From NCBI GenBank assembly GCA_008086245.1, contig VSIX01000003.1:3937-67936 (forward strand): DNA of 64,000 bases, in the 5' to 3' direction. The stretch is from Candidatus Mcinerneyibacterium aminivorans (GTDB lineage Bacteria; Macinerneyibacteriota; Macinerneyibacteria; Macinerneyibacteriales; Macinerneyibacteriaceae). Each line of letters begins with the position of its first letter. Positions within the stretch are counted from its first letter, which is position 1. The notes beneath the pieces were generated by a model. It worked only from the letters and a program-made list of their open reading frames with translations. It had not been told where the DNA came from and ran no database searches. This document shows, in pieces, positions 37,653 through 48,007 of this stretch. Position numbers and translations under genes: made by a program.

Positions 37653-38972
37653 ATGAGAAAGAAGTTTATCTGGATTACCGTTATCTTTCTATCTATTATA
37701 ATAGCTCTTGTGATGCTTTATAATAGCTTTAATAAACATAAATCCTATGAGTATTTCCCAGTAAATTCCAGGGTAATAATTAAATTTGATAATTATAAAG
37801 ATTTAATTAAAATTAATTCTTTTTTTTGGAATGAATTTGATCTTGAAAAAATTAAAAACAATTTTTTCCTCAGAAAATTTCCATATAAAGACTTTTATCT
37901 GGTAGTTGATGCTGAAAATTATATATATATATTTTCTGATTTTTCCTTTCTGACAGGATATTTGGATAAATACGGACAGGTAAATGAAAATATTTTCTGC
38001 TATACTAACAATGATGAATTTGAATTAAAAAAAACTAATTATAATGAAAATAATATAAAAAATCTTATTAACAAGGATAAGGACATTTCTTTTTATCTAA
38101 ATCTGCAAAATAAAAGGATATTTCCTTTTATTGAAAATAAAGCAATATACGGAGATATCGTATCTATTCCCGAAAACAACCTAATTAGTTTGAATTATAG
38201 TTATGATTATGATTACAAAAATATTCATAAAGTTGAAAGAAAAATTGAACTTTCCAGAATACCAGATAGATTTGATATGTTTGTTAATATTAACATGAAG
38301 AATTTTGAAAACCATTATGCTGATTTAAGAAAATTGTTTAAAAATTCAGTCCTTTTCGAGAGATTCTTTAAGTTTAAAAGTGTGATTTATAAAAAAACAG
38401 GTATTGATATTGAAAATGATTTATTGGGACTGGTTGATAGCGAGATAGTAGTGGGTATTAAAAATAAAAGTGATTATTTTGCTGCAGTAGATGGAGTAGA
38501 TAAGGACCAGATAGAAAGAATAGAATTTCAGGTCTCAAATAAGTTTCCTTTGAGGTTTGAAACTGAGATTTACAAAAATAATAAGTACAGAACAATAAAT
38601 CTTGAAGGAGTTGTAGGTTTTCTTGCTTCCGGGTTGTTTAAAAAGGAATTTGAAAAAATGAAAAAACCTTATTATTTCATAAAAAATAAAAATTTATATC
38701 TTTTTGACAGTTTGGGATTTTTGAGAAATTATTATGATAATATTGATAAGTATAATCTAGAGAAAGATGATAACTACAGGATGTACCATAGATATTCAAA
38801 ACATAGAGATGGGAATATTGAATTTTATTTAAATGAGAGATATCTTAATGAACTGTACAAAGAGAATTTGTTTGGCAAATATTTTAAAAATTATTATGGC
38901 AAAATAGATTTTGATAAAAAATCTATTAAAGGATTACTGGTTCTTAAGGCAAAAACTAATATGGAGGGATAG
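37653..38972 (+). CDS. Membrane-anchored protein of unknown function
   Basis: I do not recognise this 439-aa protein. An N-terminal membrane anchor (about 5-25) is followed by a large domain rich in Asn, Lys, Tyr and Phe with no cysteine cluster or catalytic motif. The layout (FPVNSRVIIKFDNYKDL, DFYLVVDAENYIYIFSDF, DLLGLVDSEIVVGIKNKSDYFAAVDGVD) faintly recalls DUF3352-type proteins, but I would not assign it. I start at ATG 37653, where AAAAGG is properly spaced; ATG 37647 is too close to it. Only 3 bases separate it from ackA. Confidence 0.7.
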   Translation: MRKKFIWITVIFLSIIIALVMLYNSFNKHKSYEYFPVNSRVIIKFDNYKDLIKINSFFWNEFDLEKIKNNFFLRKFPYKDFYLVVDAENYIYIFSDFSFLTGYLDKYGQVNENIFCYTNNDEFELKKTNYNENNIKNLINKDKDISFYLNLQNKRIFPFIENKAIYGDIVSIPENNLISLNYSYDYDYKNIHKVERKIELSRIPDRFDMFVNINMKNFENHYADLRKLFKNSVLFERFFKFKSVIYKKTGIDIENDLLGLVDSEIVVGIKNKSDYFAAVDGVDKDQIERIEFQVSNKFPLRFETEIYKNNKYRTINLEGVVGFLASGLFKKEFEKMKKPYYFIKNKNLYLFDSLGFLRNYYDNIDKYNLEKDDNYRMYHRYSKHRDGNIEFYLNERYLNELYKENLFGKYFKNYYGKIDFDKKSIKGLLVLKAKTNMEG

Positions 38973-38975
38973 AGT

Positions 38976-40175
38976 ATGAATATTTTAATAATTAATGCAG
39001 GAAGTTCATCAATAAAATTTCAGTTGATGGATGTGGATAGTGAAGAAACAAAGATAAAAGGCCTGGTACAAAGGATTAATCAGGATAATCCGGAAATTAG
39101 CTGGAAAATCAGGAAAGAAAAATCAAAGAAAAAAATAAACATCGAAGATCATAGAGGAGGATTAAAAGAGGTTCTTGATCTTTTGGTTGATAAGGAGAAC
39201 GGGGTTCTGGAAAGCTATGATCAAATTGATGCTGTTGGGCACCGATATGTACATGGAGGAGAGAAGTTCCAGGATTCTACTCTTATTAAAGATGAACTGA
39301 TGAAGGATTTCGAAAAGCTAAATCATTTAGCTCCACTGCACAATCCAAATAATTTAGCCGGGGTAAGAGCAATAAAAGAATTAATCCCTGAAGTTCCTAA
39401 TGTTGCAGTTTTTGATACTTCTTTTCATTCAAAACTTCCGCCAAAAGCCTATGTTTATCCTTTACCTTATGAACTGTATGAAGAAAAAGGTATAAGAAGA
39501 TACGGCTTCCACGGAACCTCACATCATTATGTATCGATGGAAGCAGCAGATATGATTAATAAACCTTATGAAGAAGCAAAAATTATTACATGTCATATGG
39601 GTAATGGAATTTCATTTAGTGCAATTGATGGTGGACATTCGGTGGATACTTCTCTTGGTTTTTCCACTGTATGCGGGATTCCAATGGGAACAAGATCTGG
39701 AGATTTTGATGTCGGACTGGTAACTCATTTAATAAAATCAGAGGGATATTCGGTAGATGAAGTTCATGAAATGATATATAAAAAAAGCGGTCTTTTAGGT
39801 GTTTCAGGCATTTCTAATGATGCAAGAGATGTTGAAAAGGCAGCATGGGAAGAGGGAAATGAAAGAGCACAGCTTGCACTGGATATTTTGCATTATAAAG
39901 CAAAGAAATATATTGGATCTTATATAGCAGCAATGAATGGATTGGATGCGCTTGTATTTACCGCTGGAATTGGAGAAAACGGCTGGGAAAGCAGAGAAGC
40001 TATATGTAAAGATATGGAATATTTAGGGATTAAGCTTGATAAAGAAAAGAATAGAGTTCGTGGTAAAAAGGCCGATGTATCAAAAAAGAATTCACCGGTA
40101 AGAATTCTTGCAATCCCCACAAATGAGGAATTAATGATTGCAAAAGAAACTAAGAGGGTAGTAAATAACTTATAA
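38976..40175 (+). CDS. ackA: Acetate kinase (may also use propionate)
   Basis: This 399-aa enzyme makes ATP and acetate from acetyl phosphate. It starts ILIINAGSSSIKFQLMD, with FDTSFHSKLPPKAYVYPLPYELYE near 145-168, GFHGTSHHYV near 176, GNGISFSAIDGGHSVDTSLGFS and FTAGIGENG near 325. No phosphotransacetylase lies nearby. Position just before the propionyl-CoA module suggests it may also work on propionyl phosphate; sequence alone does not decide. Confidence 0.93.
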   Translation: MNILIINAGSSSIKFQLMDVDSEETKIKGLVQRINQDNPEISWKIRKEKSKKKINIEDHRGGLKEVLDLLVDKENGVLESYDQIDAVGHRYVHGGEKFQDSTLIKDELMKDFEKLNHLAPLHNPNNLAGVRAIKELIPEVPNVAVFDTSFHSKLPPKAYVYPLPYELYEEKGIRRYGFHGTSHHYVSMEAADMINKPYEEAKIITCHMGNGISFSAIDGGHSVDTSLGFSTVCGIPMGTRSGDFDVGLVTHLIKSEGYSVDEVHEMIYKKSGLLGVSGISNDARDVEKAAWEEGNERAQLALDILHYKAKKYIGSYIAAMNGLDALVFTAGIGENGWESREAICKDMEYLGIKLDKEKNRVRGKKADVSKKNSPVRILAIPTNEELMIAKETKRVVNNL

Positions 40176-40189
40176 AGAAGGAGTGAATT

Positions 40190-41857
40190 ATGTCTGAATA
40201 TGAAAAAATAAAAAAAGAAAAAAAAGAATGGGAAGAAAAAAAGTTAAATAAATTTCTGGAAAAAGCTCCTGAAAGAAAGGAAGAATTTAAAAACTCCACA
40301 GGTGAAGTAGAAAGAGTTTATACACCGCAGGAAGATATTGAGGATAAATATGTTAATGAAATAGGTTTCCCCGGACAGTATCCGTTTACCAGGGGGGTTT
40401 ATCCTACAATGTACAGAGGTAGATTGTGGACAATGAGACAATATGCAGGTTTTGGTACTGCAGAAGAATCAAATAAAAGATATAAATATCTTCTGGAGCA
40501 GGGGCAAACTGGGTTATCGGTAGCTTTTGATTTACCAACACAGATTGGGTACGATTCCGATGATGAAATGAGCATTGGAGAAGTTGGTAAGGTGGGAGTT
40601 GCTATAGACACATTGAAAGATATGGAGATATTGTTTGATGGGATTCCCCTTGAAAAAGTATCAACTTCTATGACAATAAATGCTCCGGCTGCTGTACTTT
40701 TGGCCATGTATATAGCAGTTGCTGAAAAACAGGGAGTCAGCAAAGAAAAATTAAGAGGAACCATTCAAAATGATATTTTAAAGGAATACATTGCAAGAGG
40801 CACATATATATATCCACCGGAATCATCAATGAGATTGATTACAGATATTTTTGAATACTGTTCGGATGAGGTTCCTAAATGGAATACAATAAGTATTTCT
40901 GGATACCATATTAGAGAGGCCGGTTCAGATGCCGTTCAGGAAGTAGCTTTTACAATTGCTGATGGAATAGAATATGTAAAAAAAGCAATTGAAGCAGGTC
41001 TTGATGTGGATAAGTTTGGAAGAAGATTGTCGTTTTTCTTTAACGCACATAATGATTTACTGGAAGAAGTTGCCAAATTCAGAGCAGCACGAAGGATTTG
41101 GGCTAAGGTTATGAAAGAAAAATTTGATGCAAAAAAGGAAAAATCAATGAGATTGAGATTCCATACGCAAACTGGAGGTTCTACATTAACGGCACAGCAG
41201 CCCGATAATAATATAGTTAGAGTAGCAATTCAGACACTTGCAGCTGTATTGGGAGGCACACAGAGTTTGCATACGAATTCAAGGGATGAAGCTTTATCTC
41301 TTCCAACCGAAGATTCTGTTCGAATAGCTCTCAGGACACAGCAAATAGTTGCCCATGAATCAGGTGTAACAAAAACTATTGATCCTCTAGCAGGCTCTCA
41401 TTATGTTGAAAAATTAACAGATGAGATTGAAGAGCAGGTTTGGGAATATATTGATAAAATTGAGGAACTGGGTGGAATGACCAAAGCAATTGAAAAAGGT
41501 TATGTTCAAAAAGAGATTCAGGATTCAGCTTATGATTATCAAAAGGAAATTGAAAATAAAGAAAGAATAGTAGTTGGTGTTAATAAATATCAGATAGATA
41601 AAGAACCTGAAAGCGATATATTAAAGGTTAACCCAAAACTTAGGGAAGTTCAGATTGATAGAATTGAGAAGGTAAAGAAAAAAAGAGATAGCAAAAAAGT
41701 TGAACAAAAATTAGCAGAACTGAAAAATGCAGCCGAAGGCAGCGATAATCTTATGCCTTATATTATTGATGCAGTTAAAGAATATGCAACTCTTGGTGAA
41801 ATTTGTAATACATTAAGAGATGTTTTCGGTGAATACGAAGAATCTATTGTTCTTTAA
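40190..41857 (+). CDS. Methylmalonyl-CoA mutase, large (catalytic) subunit
   Basis: This 555-aa protein equals the N-terminal TIM-barrel half of methylmalonyl-CoA mutase, which interconverts succinyl-CoA and R-methylmalonyl-CoA. Blocks: [30 protein letters not shown] (about 58-88), [39 protein letters not shown] and [16 protein letters not shown]. The cobalamin-binding half is the separate next gene, as in archaea and many anaerobes. AGGAG precedes the [12 protein letters not shown] is the methylmalonyl-type, not isobutyryl-type, motif by memory. Confidence 0.94.
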   Translation: MSEYEKIKKEKKEWEEKKLNKFLEKAPERKEEFKNSTGEVERVYTPQEDIEDKYVNEIGFPGQYPFTRGVYPTMYRGRLWTMRQYAGFGTAEESNKRYKYLLEQGQTGLSVAFDLPTQIGYDSDDEMSIGEVGKVGVAIDTLKDMEILFDGIPLEKVSTSMTINAPAAVLLAMYIAVAEKQGVSKEKLRGTIQNDILKEYIARGTYIYPPESSMRLITDIFEYCSDEVPKWNTISISGYHIREAGSDAVQEVAFTIADGIEYVKKAIEAGLDVDKFGRRLSFFFNAHNDLLEEVAKFRAARRIWAKVMKEKFDAKKEKSMRLRFHTQTGGSTLTAQQPDNNIVRVAIQTLAAVLGGTQSLHTNSRDEALSLPTEDSVRIALRTQQIVAHESGVTKTIDPLAGSHYVEKLTDEIEEQVWEYIDKIEELGGMTKAIEKGYVQKEIQDSAYDYQKEIENKERIVVGVNKYQIDKEPESDILKVNPKLREVQIDRIEKVKKKRDSKKVEQKLAELKNAAEGSDNLMPYIIDAVKEYATLGEICNTLRDVFGEYEESIVL

Positions 41858-41870
41858 ATAAGGAGGAAAA

Positions 41871-42278
41871 ATGTCCGATAAAAAAATTAGAATATTAATA
41901 GGAAAACCGGGACTTGATGGTCATGACAGAGGAGCAAAATATATAGCCAGAGCATTAAAAGATGCCGGTTATGAAGTTATCTATACCGGTCTCAGACAAA
42001 CACCTCAATCTATTGTAAATACTGCTATTCAGGAAGATGTGGATTTTGTAGGATTGAGTTTGCTTTCAGGAGCTCACAATTCTCTATTTCCCAAAATAGT
42101 AGAATTGCTGAAGGAAAATGATGCTGAAGATATTATTGTTTTTGGGGGAGGAGTAATTCCTGAAGATGATATTCCGAATTTGAAAAAACAGGGAGTTGAA
42201 GAGATATTTACTCCGGGAACTCCTATAAAGGATGTAGTTGATTTTATTGAATCCAAGAGAGAAAAAGTGGGAAAATAA
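41871..42278 (+). CDS. Methylmalonyl-CoA mutase, cobalamin-binding small subunit
   Basis: This 135-aa B12-binding domain has the DxHxxG motif DGHDRG at 16-21, so H18 is the lower cobalt ligand. [10 protein letters not shown] and [11 protein letters not shown] are the remaining cofactor contacts. It follows the large subunit by 13 bases. Together they form the active mutase. Confidence 0.95.
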   Translation: MSDKKIRILIGKPGLDGHDRGAKYIARALKDAGYEVIYTGLRQTPQSIVNTAIQEDVDFVGLSLLSGAHNSLFPKIVELLKENDAEDIIVFGGGVIPEDDIPNLKKQGVEEIFTPGTPIKDVVDFIESKREKVGK

Positions 42279-42284
42279 ACAGTC

Positions 42285-43241
42285 ATGGATATAGAAAATA
42301 AAATATTAGAAGGTAGCCCGAGGCATTTAGCCCGGGCTATTTCTATGGTTGAAAATAACAGTCCGCAAAAAGAAGAAATTATTGATGCACTCTATCCCAA
42401 AACGGGTAATGCACTTATTATAGGCGTTACAGGATCTCCCGGTTCTGGAAAAAGTACTTTGGTTGATAAAATACTCAAAAATGAGTTAAAAAAGGACCAA
42501 AAAATTGGGGTGATTGCTGTGGATCCTTCCTCCCCATTTTCAGGAGGTGCTTTATTAGGAGACAGAATCAGAATGCAGAAACATTCAGGAAACCCCAATA
42601 TTTTTATAAGATCAATGGCTTCCAGGGGACATCTCGGAGGTATTTCAGCCGCCACATCTGATGTGACCAAATTGCTGGATGCAGCTGGATACAATTTAAT
42701 AATAATAGAAACAATCGGGGTTGGACAAACAGAAGTTGAGATTATTGAATTAGCTGATATTATACTGCTAACGATGGCTCCCGGCATGGGAGATGACATT
42801 CAGGCAATGAAAGCCGGAATAATGGAAATAGGAGATGTTTTTGTAGTAAATAAAAAGGATAAAGATGGAGCAGATAAAGTTAAAAAAGAATTGGATTATG
42901 TTCTGGATATTAAATATCATGATAATCCTGAAAATAAAAATCCTATAAAAATGGTCTCTGCGTTAAATAATGAAGGTATAGAAGAATTGATGAATTCTGT
43001 TTATAATTATATAAATAAACTCAAGAAACAGGGGAAATGGGAAGATAAAAGAAAAACAAAAATAAAGAAGGAATTAAAAAAAATATTTAGCAAAAAAATA
43101 CATGAACTTATGGACATTCATATAAATTATACTGAAAAATTGGATGACTGGGTTAAACTTCTTATGAACAAAGAGGAGAAGCCCTATAGTTTGATAAATA
43201 AAGAATTAAAATCTTTTATAAAGGAGAGTGAAATATTATGA
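42285..43241 (+). CDS. meaB: Methylmalonyl-CoA mutase chaperone GTPase
   Basis: This 318-aa MeaB/ArgK G protein protects and reloads the B12 cofactor of the mutase. Walker A is GSPGSGKST near residues 50-58, followed by the switch segment AVDPSSPFSGGALLGDRIRM, IIETIGVGQTEVEI and NKKD for guanine. The reading frame starts 6 bases after the small subunit and ends overlapping the epimerase start (ATGA). Confidence 0.94.
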   Translation: MDIENKILEGSPRHLARAISMVENNSPQKEEIIDALYPKTGNALIIGVTGSPGSGKSTLVDKILKNELKKDQKIGVIAVDPSSPFSGGALLGDRIRMQKHSGNPNIFIRSMASRGHLGGISAATSDVTKLLDAAGYNLIIIETIGVGQTEVEIIELADIILLTMAPGMGDDIQAMKAGIMEIGDVFVVNKKDKDGADKVKKELDYVLDIKYHDNPENKNPIKMVSALNNEGIEELMNSVYNYINKLKKQGKWEDKRKTKIKKELKKIFSKKIHELMDIHINYTEKLDDWVKLLMNKEEKPYSLINKELKSFIKESEIL

Positions 43242-43639
43242 TTGAAAAAATTGATCATATTGGTATTGCTGTGAAATCACTTGAAAAGCATCTACCTTTC
43301 TATACTAAGATACTGGGACTGGAATTAATAGGAAAGGAAGAAATAGAAGATCAAAAGGTAAAAGTAGCAATGATAAAAGTAGGGAATGTTAAAATTGAAT
43401 TGTTAGAACCTACAGTTGATGATAGCCCTATTGCAAAGTTTATCGATAAAAGAGGGGAAGGAATGCACCATATAGCATATCATTCAAATGATATTAAAAA
43501 GGAAATTAAAAATTTGAAAGAAAATGATATTAGAATGATTGATAAGAAGCCAAGAGAAGGTGCCCATGGGACAAAGATTGCATTTGTTCATCCAAAATCT
43601 TCTGGAAAAGTATTAACTGAAATATGTGAAAATGAATAG
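43238..43639 (+). CDS. mce: Methylmalonyl-CoA epimerase
   Basis: This 133-aa glyoxalase-fold enzyme has metal ligands in KIDHIGIAVKSL (His), KIELLEP (Glu), GMHHIAYH (His) and the terminal LTEICE (Glu). It converts R- to S-methylmalonyl-CoA, the form that the decarboxylase uses. It overlaps meaB by 4 bases. Confidence 0.94.
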   Translation: MIEKIDHIGIAVKSLEKHLPFYTKILGLELIGKEEIEDQKVKVAMIKVGNVKIELLEPTVDDSPIAKFIDKRGEGMHHIAYHSNDIKKEIKNLKENDIRMIDKKPREGAHGTKIAFVHPKSSGKVLTEICENE

Positions 43640-43651
43640 GAGGAAAAAAAT

Positions 43652-45202
43652 ATGACAATGGAAAGAAAAATTCTTGAACTTAAGGAAAAAATTGAACAGG
43701 CAAAGATGGGCGGTGGACAGAAAAGAATTGACAAACAACATAAAAAAGGGAAATTAACTGCCCGTGAAAGAATTCAGTATCTTCTTGATGAAGGTAGTTT
43801 CGAAGAAATTGATATGTTTAGAGAACATCAGTGTCATGAATTTGGGATGGAAAATAAAAAGATGCTTGGTGATGGAGTAGTTACTGGATATGGAACAATT
43901 GATGGAAGATTGGTTTATCTTTATGCATTTGATTTTACAGTTATTGGGGGATCTCTTTCAAAAACTGTATCAAATAAAATTGTGAAAGTAATGGAAATGT
44001 CAGCCAAGATGGGGGCACCAATAATAGGCTTAAATGATTCCGGTGGTGCAAGAATACAGGAAGGTATAGACGCTTTAAGCGGATACGCAGCTATCTTCCA
44101 GAGAAATGTATTATATTCAGGTGTTGTTCCACAAATTACAGGAATTGTGGGTCCGTGCGCAGGCGGAGCTGTTTATTCTCCTGCTTTAACTGATTTTATT
44201 TTTATGAAGAAAGAAACATCTTTTATGTTTATTACGGGTCCGAGAGTGGTTAAAAGTGTTACACAGGAAGATGTAACCCATGAGGAGCTCGGTGGAGCTA
44301 TGGTTCACGCTACAAAAAGTGGGGTTACACATTTTACCTACGAGGATGAAAAAGAATTATTGGATGGAATTAGAGAATTAATTACATATATACCTCAAAA
44401 CAATATGGAGGAACCTCCTGAAGTTAAAACTGAAGATCCCGTTGATAGAATAGATGAAGATTTAAATTATATAGTTCCCGATAATCCAAATAAACCTTAT
44501 GAAATGAAAGATATTATAACAAAAGTAGTTGATGATGGTGAATTTTTTGAGGTTCAGGAATTATATGCACCAAATATTATAATAGGTTTTGGTAGACTCG
44601 GCGGAAAAAGTGTTGGTATAGTTGCAAATCAGCCGAAACATCTGGCGGGAGTGCTGGATATTGATGCTTCAGTTAAAGCTGCCAGATTTATAAGATTCTG
44701 CGATAGCTTTAATATTCCCGTAGTAACTTTTGAAGATGTTCCCGGATTCATGCCCGGAACAAAACAGGAATATGGAGGAATAATTAGACACGGAGCTAAA
44801 TTAATGTATGCCTATGCCGAAGCTACAGTTCCAAAAATAACTGTAATAACAAGAAAAGCTTACGGCGGAGCTTACTGTGTTATGAATTCAAAGGAATTAA
44901 GAGGTGACATGATTTTTGCTTGGCCATCTGCTGAAGTAGCAGTTATGGGTCCAAAAGGTGCCAGTCAAATAATATTTAGAAAAGAAATAAAAAATGCGGA
45001 TGACCCTGAAAAGAAACTACAGGAAAAAATTGATGATTATAGAGAAAAATTTGCCAATCCCTATGTTGGAGCATCTAAGGGATATATAGATGAGGTTATT
45101 GAACCCAAAGTTACAAGATATAAACTTATAAAATCTTTGAAAATGCTTGAAAACAAAAGAGATGAAAATCCAAGCAAAAAACATGGTAATATTCCCCTGT
45201 AG
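43652..45202 (+). CDS. mmdA: Methylmalonyl-CoA decarboxylase, carboxyltransferase (alpha) subunit
   Basis: This 516-aa biotin-dependent carboxyltransferase begins with [17 protein letters not shown]-type sequence (here [17 protein letters not shown]). It has the two oxyanion-hole regions [14 protein letters not shown] and [17 protein letters not shown]. It moves the carboxyl of methylmalonyl-CoA to biotin on MmdC. A propionyl-CoA carboxylase beta would look similar, but the adjoining membrane subunits identify the Na+-pumping decarboxylase. Confidence 0.93.
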   Translation: MTMERKILELKEKIEQAKMGGGQKRIDKQHKKGKLTARERIQYLLDEGSFEEIDMFREHQCHEFGMENKKMLGDGVVTGYGTIDGRLVYLYAFDFTVIGGSLSKTVSNKIVKVMEMSAKMGAPIIGLNDSGGARIQEGIDALSGYAAIFQRNVLYSGVVPQITGIVGPCAGGAVYSPALTDFIFMKKETSFMFITGPRVVKSVTQEDVTHEELGGAMVHATKSGVTHFTYEDEKELLDGIRELITYIPQNNMEEPPEVKTEDPVDRIDEDLNYIVPDNPNKPYEMKDIITKVVDDGEFFEVQELYAPNIIIGFGRLGGKSVGIVANQPKHLAGVLDIDASVKAARFIRFCDSFNIPVVTFEDVPGFMPGTKQEYGGIIRHGAKLMYAYAEATVPKITVITRKAYGGAYCVMNSKELRGDMIFAWPSAEVAVMGPKGASQIIFRKEIKNADDPEKKLQEKIDDYREKFANPYVGASKGYIDEVIEPKVTRYKLIKSLKMLENKRDENPSKKHGNIPL

Positions 45203-45211
45203 GAGGAAAAA

Positions 45212-45598
45212 ATGTTATTAAAAATTGTACAAAATATTAACAGTGTTGAGCCAAACGGTTTTAAAGTTGCCCTCAATGGAATAATAACAGTATTTATAGG
45301 GTTGATTTTGATAGCTTTTTCAATTTGGCTTTTTAATGTAATTTTTAAATATTTTGGAAATAGAAAAAAAGAAGATATAAAAATACCCGGCAAAGGGATG
45401 GATGTTTCCAAAGCACAGGAAAAAATACATATAAAGAAGAAAAAGGTAGATGATGATACTCTTATTGCAATAGCAACCGCACTGGAACTGTATCAGAGAT
45501 TACATATTGAAACCCTTCAGAGTAAGATTACCTTTAAAAGTGGAAAACAGAAATCAAACTGGAAGCTGGGCTATAAAGTTGGACACAGAGATAATTAA
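45212..45598 (+). CDS. mmdD: Decarboxylase membrane anchor subunit (OadG/MmdD type)
   Basis: This 128-aa protein has one membrane helix (about 22-45) and a soluble tail. In this family the small gamma/delta subunit holds the carboxyltransferase on the membrane pump. The C-terminal WKLGYKVGHRDN resembles the conserved terminal block of the longer OadG/MmdD proteins. Identification rests mainly on position between mmdA and mmdC. Confidence 0.75.
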   Translation: MLLKIVQNINSVEPNGFKVALNGIITVFIGLILIAFSIWLFNVIFKYFGNRKKEDIKIPGKGMDVSKAQEKIHIKKKKVDDDTLIAIATALELYQRLHIETLQSKITFKSGKQKSNWKLGYKVGHRDN

Positions 45599-45607
45599 GG
45601 AGGACAA

Positions 45608-46042
45608 ATGAAAGACATAGTATTAGAAATTAATGGTAAAGAATATAAAGTAAAGATAAATTCTTTTGGATCGGAAAAAGCAAAGCTTACTGTTAACGGA
45701 GAAGAATATGAAGTAGGACTAAAAGACCTTGGTATAAGAGAGATTTCGGAAGTGGAGTCAAGACCAAGGCCTAAACCAAAAGCAAAGAAAAATGAGCAAA
45801 AAGCAAAGAAGCCCGATTCGACACCAAGTTCCAAAAAAGTTAAAGCTCCCCTTCCAGGTCTAATTCTTGAAATACAGGTAAAAGAAGGAGATGAAGTAAA
45901 AGCTGGACAGGATATTCTGGTTATGGAAGCAATGAAAATGGAAAATGAAATTCAATCTAATCAGAGCGGTATAGTAAAGTCTATAAAGGTAGAAGAGGGC
46001 GACAATGTTTATGAAGGTGACGTATTAATAGAACTTGAATAA
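45608..46042 (+). CDS. mmdC: Methylmalonyl-CoA decarboxylase biotin carrier subunit
   Basis: This 144-aa protein has an N-terminal domain of about 50 residues, a K/P-rich flexible linker (RPRPKPKAKKNEQKAKKP) and a biotinyl domain. The biotinylated lysine is K110 in EAMKMEN. The swinging arm carries CO2 from MmdA to the membrane subunit. Confidence 0.95.
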   Translation: MKDIVLEINGKEYKVKINSFGSEKAKLTVNGEEYEVGLKDLGIREISEVESRPRPKPKAKKNEQKAKKPDSTPSSKKVKAPLPGLILEIQVKEGDEVKAGQDILVMEAMKMENEIQSNQSGIVKSIKVEEGDNVYEGDVLIELE

Positions 46043-46057
46043 TTTGGAGGGTAAATA

Positions 46058-47191
46058 ATGGATATATTAATTAATGTAATAAATCGAACAGGCTTCGCTG
46101 AAATGCAGCTTGGTAATGTAATAATGGTGGTTATAGGCCTTATTGCTATTTATCTTGCTATTGCAAAAAAATACGAACCTTTATTGTTGCTTCCAATTGG
46201 ATTTGGTATAATTTTAGGCAATATTGCATACCCCGAAGGATTACCACTTGGAGTTTATGATGAGGGTAGTGTCTTTAGTATAATTTATATGCTTGTTAGG
46301 GAGGGAGTATTACCTCCTTTGATATTTTTAGGAATTGGAGCAATTACCGATTTTTCAACTTTAATATCAAATCCGAAATCTGTACTTCTGGGAGCAGCTG
46401 CTCAGGTTGGTATTTTTACAACTTATCTGGGAGCACTTGCACTTGGTTTTAGCGGGAAAGCTGCAGCTTCTATAGGAATTATCGGCGGTGCAGATGGCCC
46501 TACATCGATATTTTTATCTTCACAGCTTGCTCCGGAACTTCTCGGTCCGATTGCAATAGCAGCCTATTCATATATGGCTCTTGTACCCGTTATTCAGCCG
46601 CCATTTATGAAATTGTTAACAACCAAAAAAGAGCGGGTTATTAGAATGAAACCTCCAAGAAAGGTTTCTAAAATAGAAAGAATAGCATTTCCGATAATGG
46701 CAGTATTAATAGCTACATTAATTGCTCCAGGAGCATTGCCACTTGTAGGAATGCTTATGTTTGGTAATTTGCTTAAAGAATCCGGAGTAACAGATAGATT
46801 AGCTAAAACAGCAGGAAATGCATTGCTGGATATAGCAACTATTCTCCTGGGATTTGCAGTTGGGGCAAGTACTCAGGCTGATAAATTTTTAAGGGTTACT
46901 TCTTTGAAGATATTTGGTCTCGGGGTTCTGGCTTTTTCAATAGCAACAATCTGCGGACTTCTGTTTGCAAAACTCATGAATTTTTTCATGAAGGATAAAA
47001 TAAATCCACTGATTGGTGCTGCTGGTGTATCTGCTGTACCGGACTCAGCGAGAGTAGTTCAGCATTTTGCACGCAAATATGATAAGGATAATCATTTATT
47101 GATGCATGCTATGGCTCCAAATGTAAGTGGGGTTATCGGTTCTGCAATTGCTGCCGGTGTTTTCTTAACATTATTCAGAGGATTAATTTAA
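46058..47191 (+). CDS. mmdB: Methylmalonyl-CoA decarboxylase Na+ pump (beta) subunit
   Basis: This 377-aa membrane protein of about nine helices decarboxylates carboxybiotin and exports Na+. The conserved GGADGPTSIFLSSQLAPELL carries the key aspartate of helix IV and IQPPFMKLL follows. SAVPDSARVVQ near the C-terminus is the other hallmark. Shorter than OadB (about 430 aa) but typical of MmdB. It is the last gene of the module; a terminator follows. Confidence 0.93.
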   Translation: MDILINVINRTGFAEMQLGNVIMVVIGLIAIYLAIAKKYEPLLLLPIGFGIILGNIAYPEGLPLGVYDEGSVFSIIYMLVREGVLPPLIFLGIGAITDFSTLISNPKSVLLGAAAQVGIFTTYLGALALGFSGKAAASIGIIGGADGPTSIFLSSQLAPELLGPIAIAAYSYMALVPVIQPPFMKLLTTKKERVIRMKPPRKVSKIERIAFPIMAVLIATLIAPGALPLVGMLMFGNLLKESGVTDRLAKTAGNALLDIATILLGFAVGASTQADKFLRVTSLKIFGLGVLAFSIATICGLLFAKLMNFFMKDKINPLIGAAGVSAVPDSARVVQHFARKYDKDNHLLMHAMAPNVSGVIGSAIAAGVFLTLFRGLI

Positions 47192-47203
47192 TATAAATAA
47201 GAT

Positions 47204-47235
47204 AAAAGGATGGAGAGTATTCTCCATCCTTTTTT
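47204..47235 (+). terminator. Terminator of the propionyl-CoA module
   Basis: A perfect 13-bp stem AAAAGGATGGAGA / TCTCCATCCTTTT with loop GTAT is followed by TT and AT-rich sequence. Confidence 0.85.
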
Positions 47236-47348
47236 ATCAAATTAAATTATATAGATTTGTTGGTTACAATTTAATTTATTAATCAAGAGTATATTCCTGG
47301 TTATCAATCAATAATATATATTATTACTTAATAAGGAGGTTTATTTCC

Positions 47349-47768
47349 ATGAAGTCTGACCGAATTAAAATTTATGAAAAAAACATCGCGGCGGATGATT
47401 TTATAGATTTGAGAAAAGAAGTAGGCTGGAATTGTGTAGAAAAAAAATATATAAAACATGCTTTAAAAAACAATTTATTTTCTGTACATGCAAGAATTGG
47501 AAATAGAATAGTGGGTTACGGTAGGGTTATTGGGGATAATGGTTTTACCTTCTATATTCAGGATATGATGATTAGACCTGATTATCAGAAAAAGGGTATA
47601 GGAAGAAAACTGATGATTAGAATAATGGACTATTTGAAAAAAAACTGTCCAAAGGGAACAATGATTTGCTTGATGGCTGCTAAAGGAAAAGAAGGGTTTT
47701 ATAAAAAATTTGGGTTCAATGAAAGACCTAATGAAGATTACGGTCCAGGCATGATTAAATTACTTTAA
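47349..47768 (+). CDS. GNAT-family N-acetyltransferase
   Basis: This 139-aa acetyltransferase has an acetyl-CoA-binding motif A at MMIRPDYQKKGIGRKLMIRIMDYL (about 75-98) and a C-terminal GFYKKFGFNERP. The substrate is unknown. AAGGAGG lies before the ATG. It stands alone between two terminator-like hairpins. Confidence 0.88.
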   Translation: MKSDRIKIYEKNIAADDFIDLRKEVGWNCVEKKYIKHALKNNLFSVHARIGNRIVGYGRVIGDNGFTFYIQDMMIRPDYQKKGIGRKLMIRIMDYLKKNCPKGTMICLMAAKGKEGFYKKFGFNERPNEDYGPGMIKLL

Positions 47769-47907
47769 AATTTATAAACGATTTTAGAGCAGTAATAATA
47801 CGATCAAAAATAAAATTAAAAAATAATATTATAATAAACAAACAAAATATTTAAATATTTTTAAAATAATGATACTAAATCAAAATTTTTATTCTTCATT
47901 TTTAATT

Positions 47908-47932
47908 GAAAAGTCAGCATTGCTGACTTTTC
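47908..47932. terminator. Hairpin after the acetyltransferase gene
   Basis: A perfect 11-bp stem GAAAAGTCAGC / GCTGACTTTTC has loop ATT. The right arm ends in TTTTC rather than a long T run, so terminator function is uncertain. The stem core CAGC/GCTG recurs in the hairpin at 62861. Confidence 0.5.
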
Positions 47933-47937
47933 CCGGC

Positions 47938-47965
47938 TTGATGAATTATTTATCTTTATTATAAT
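47938..47965 (+). promoter_or_regulatory. Promoter of the class I aldolase gene
   Basis: TTGATG (47938-47943), a 16-base spacer and TATAAT (47960-47965) lie 42 bases before the ATG. Confidence 0.6.
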
Positions 47966-48007
47966 GTATTATAAGTGTTTTTCTCTATAAAAACTAAAGG
48001 AGGCTTT

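Noticed and set aside
38920-40190. Cobalamin riboswitch for the B12-dependent mutase genes
   Set aside because: The gaps before ackA and the mutase are 3 and 14 bases, leaving no room for one.
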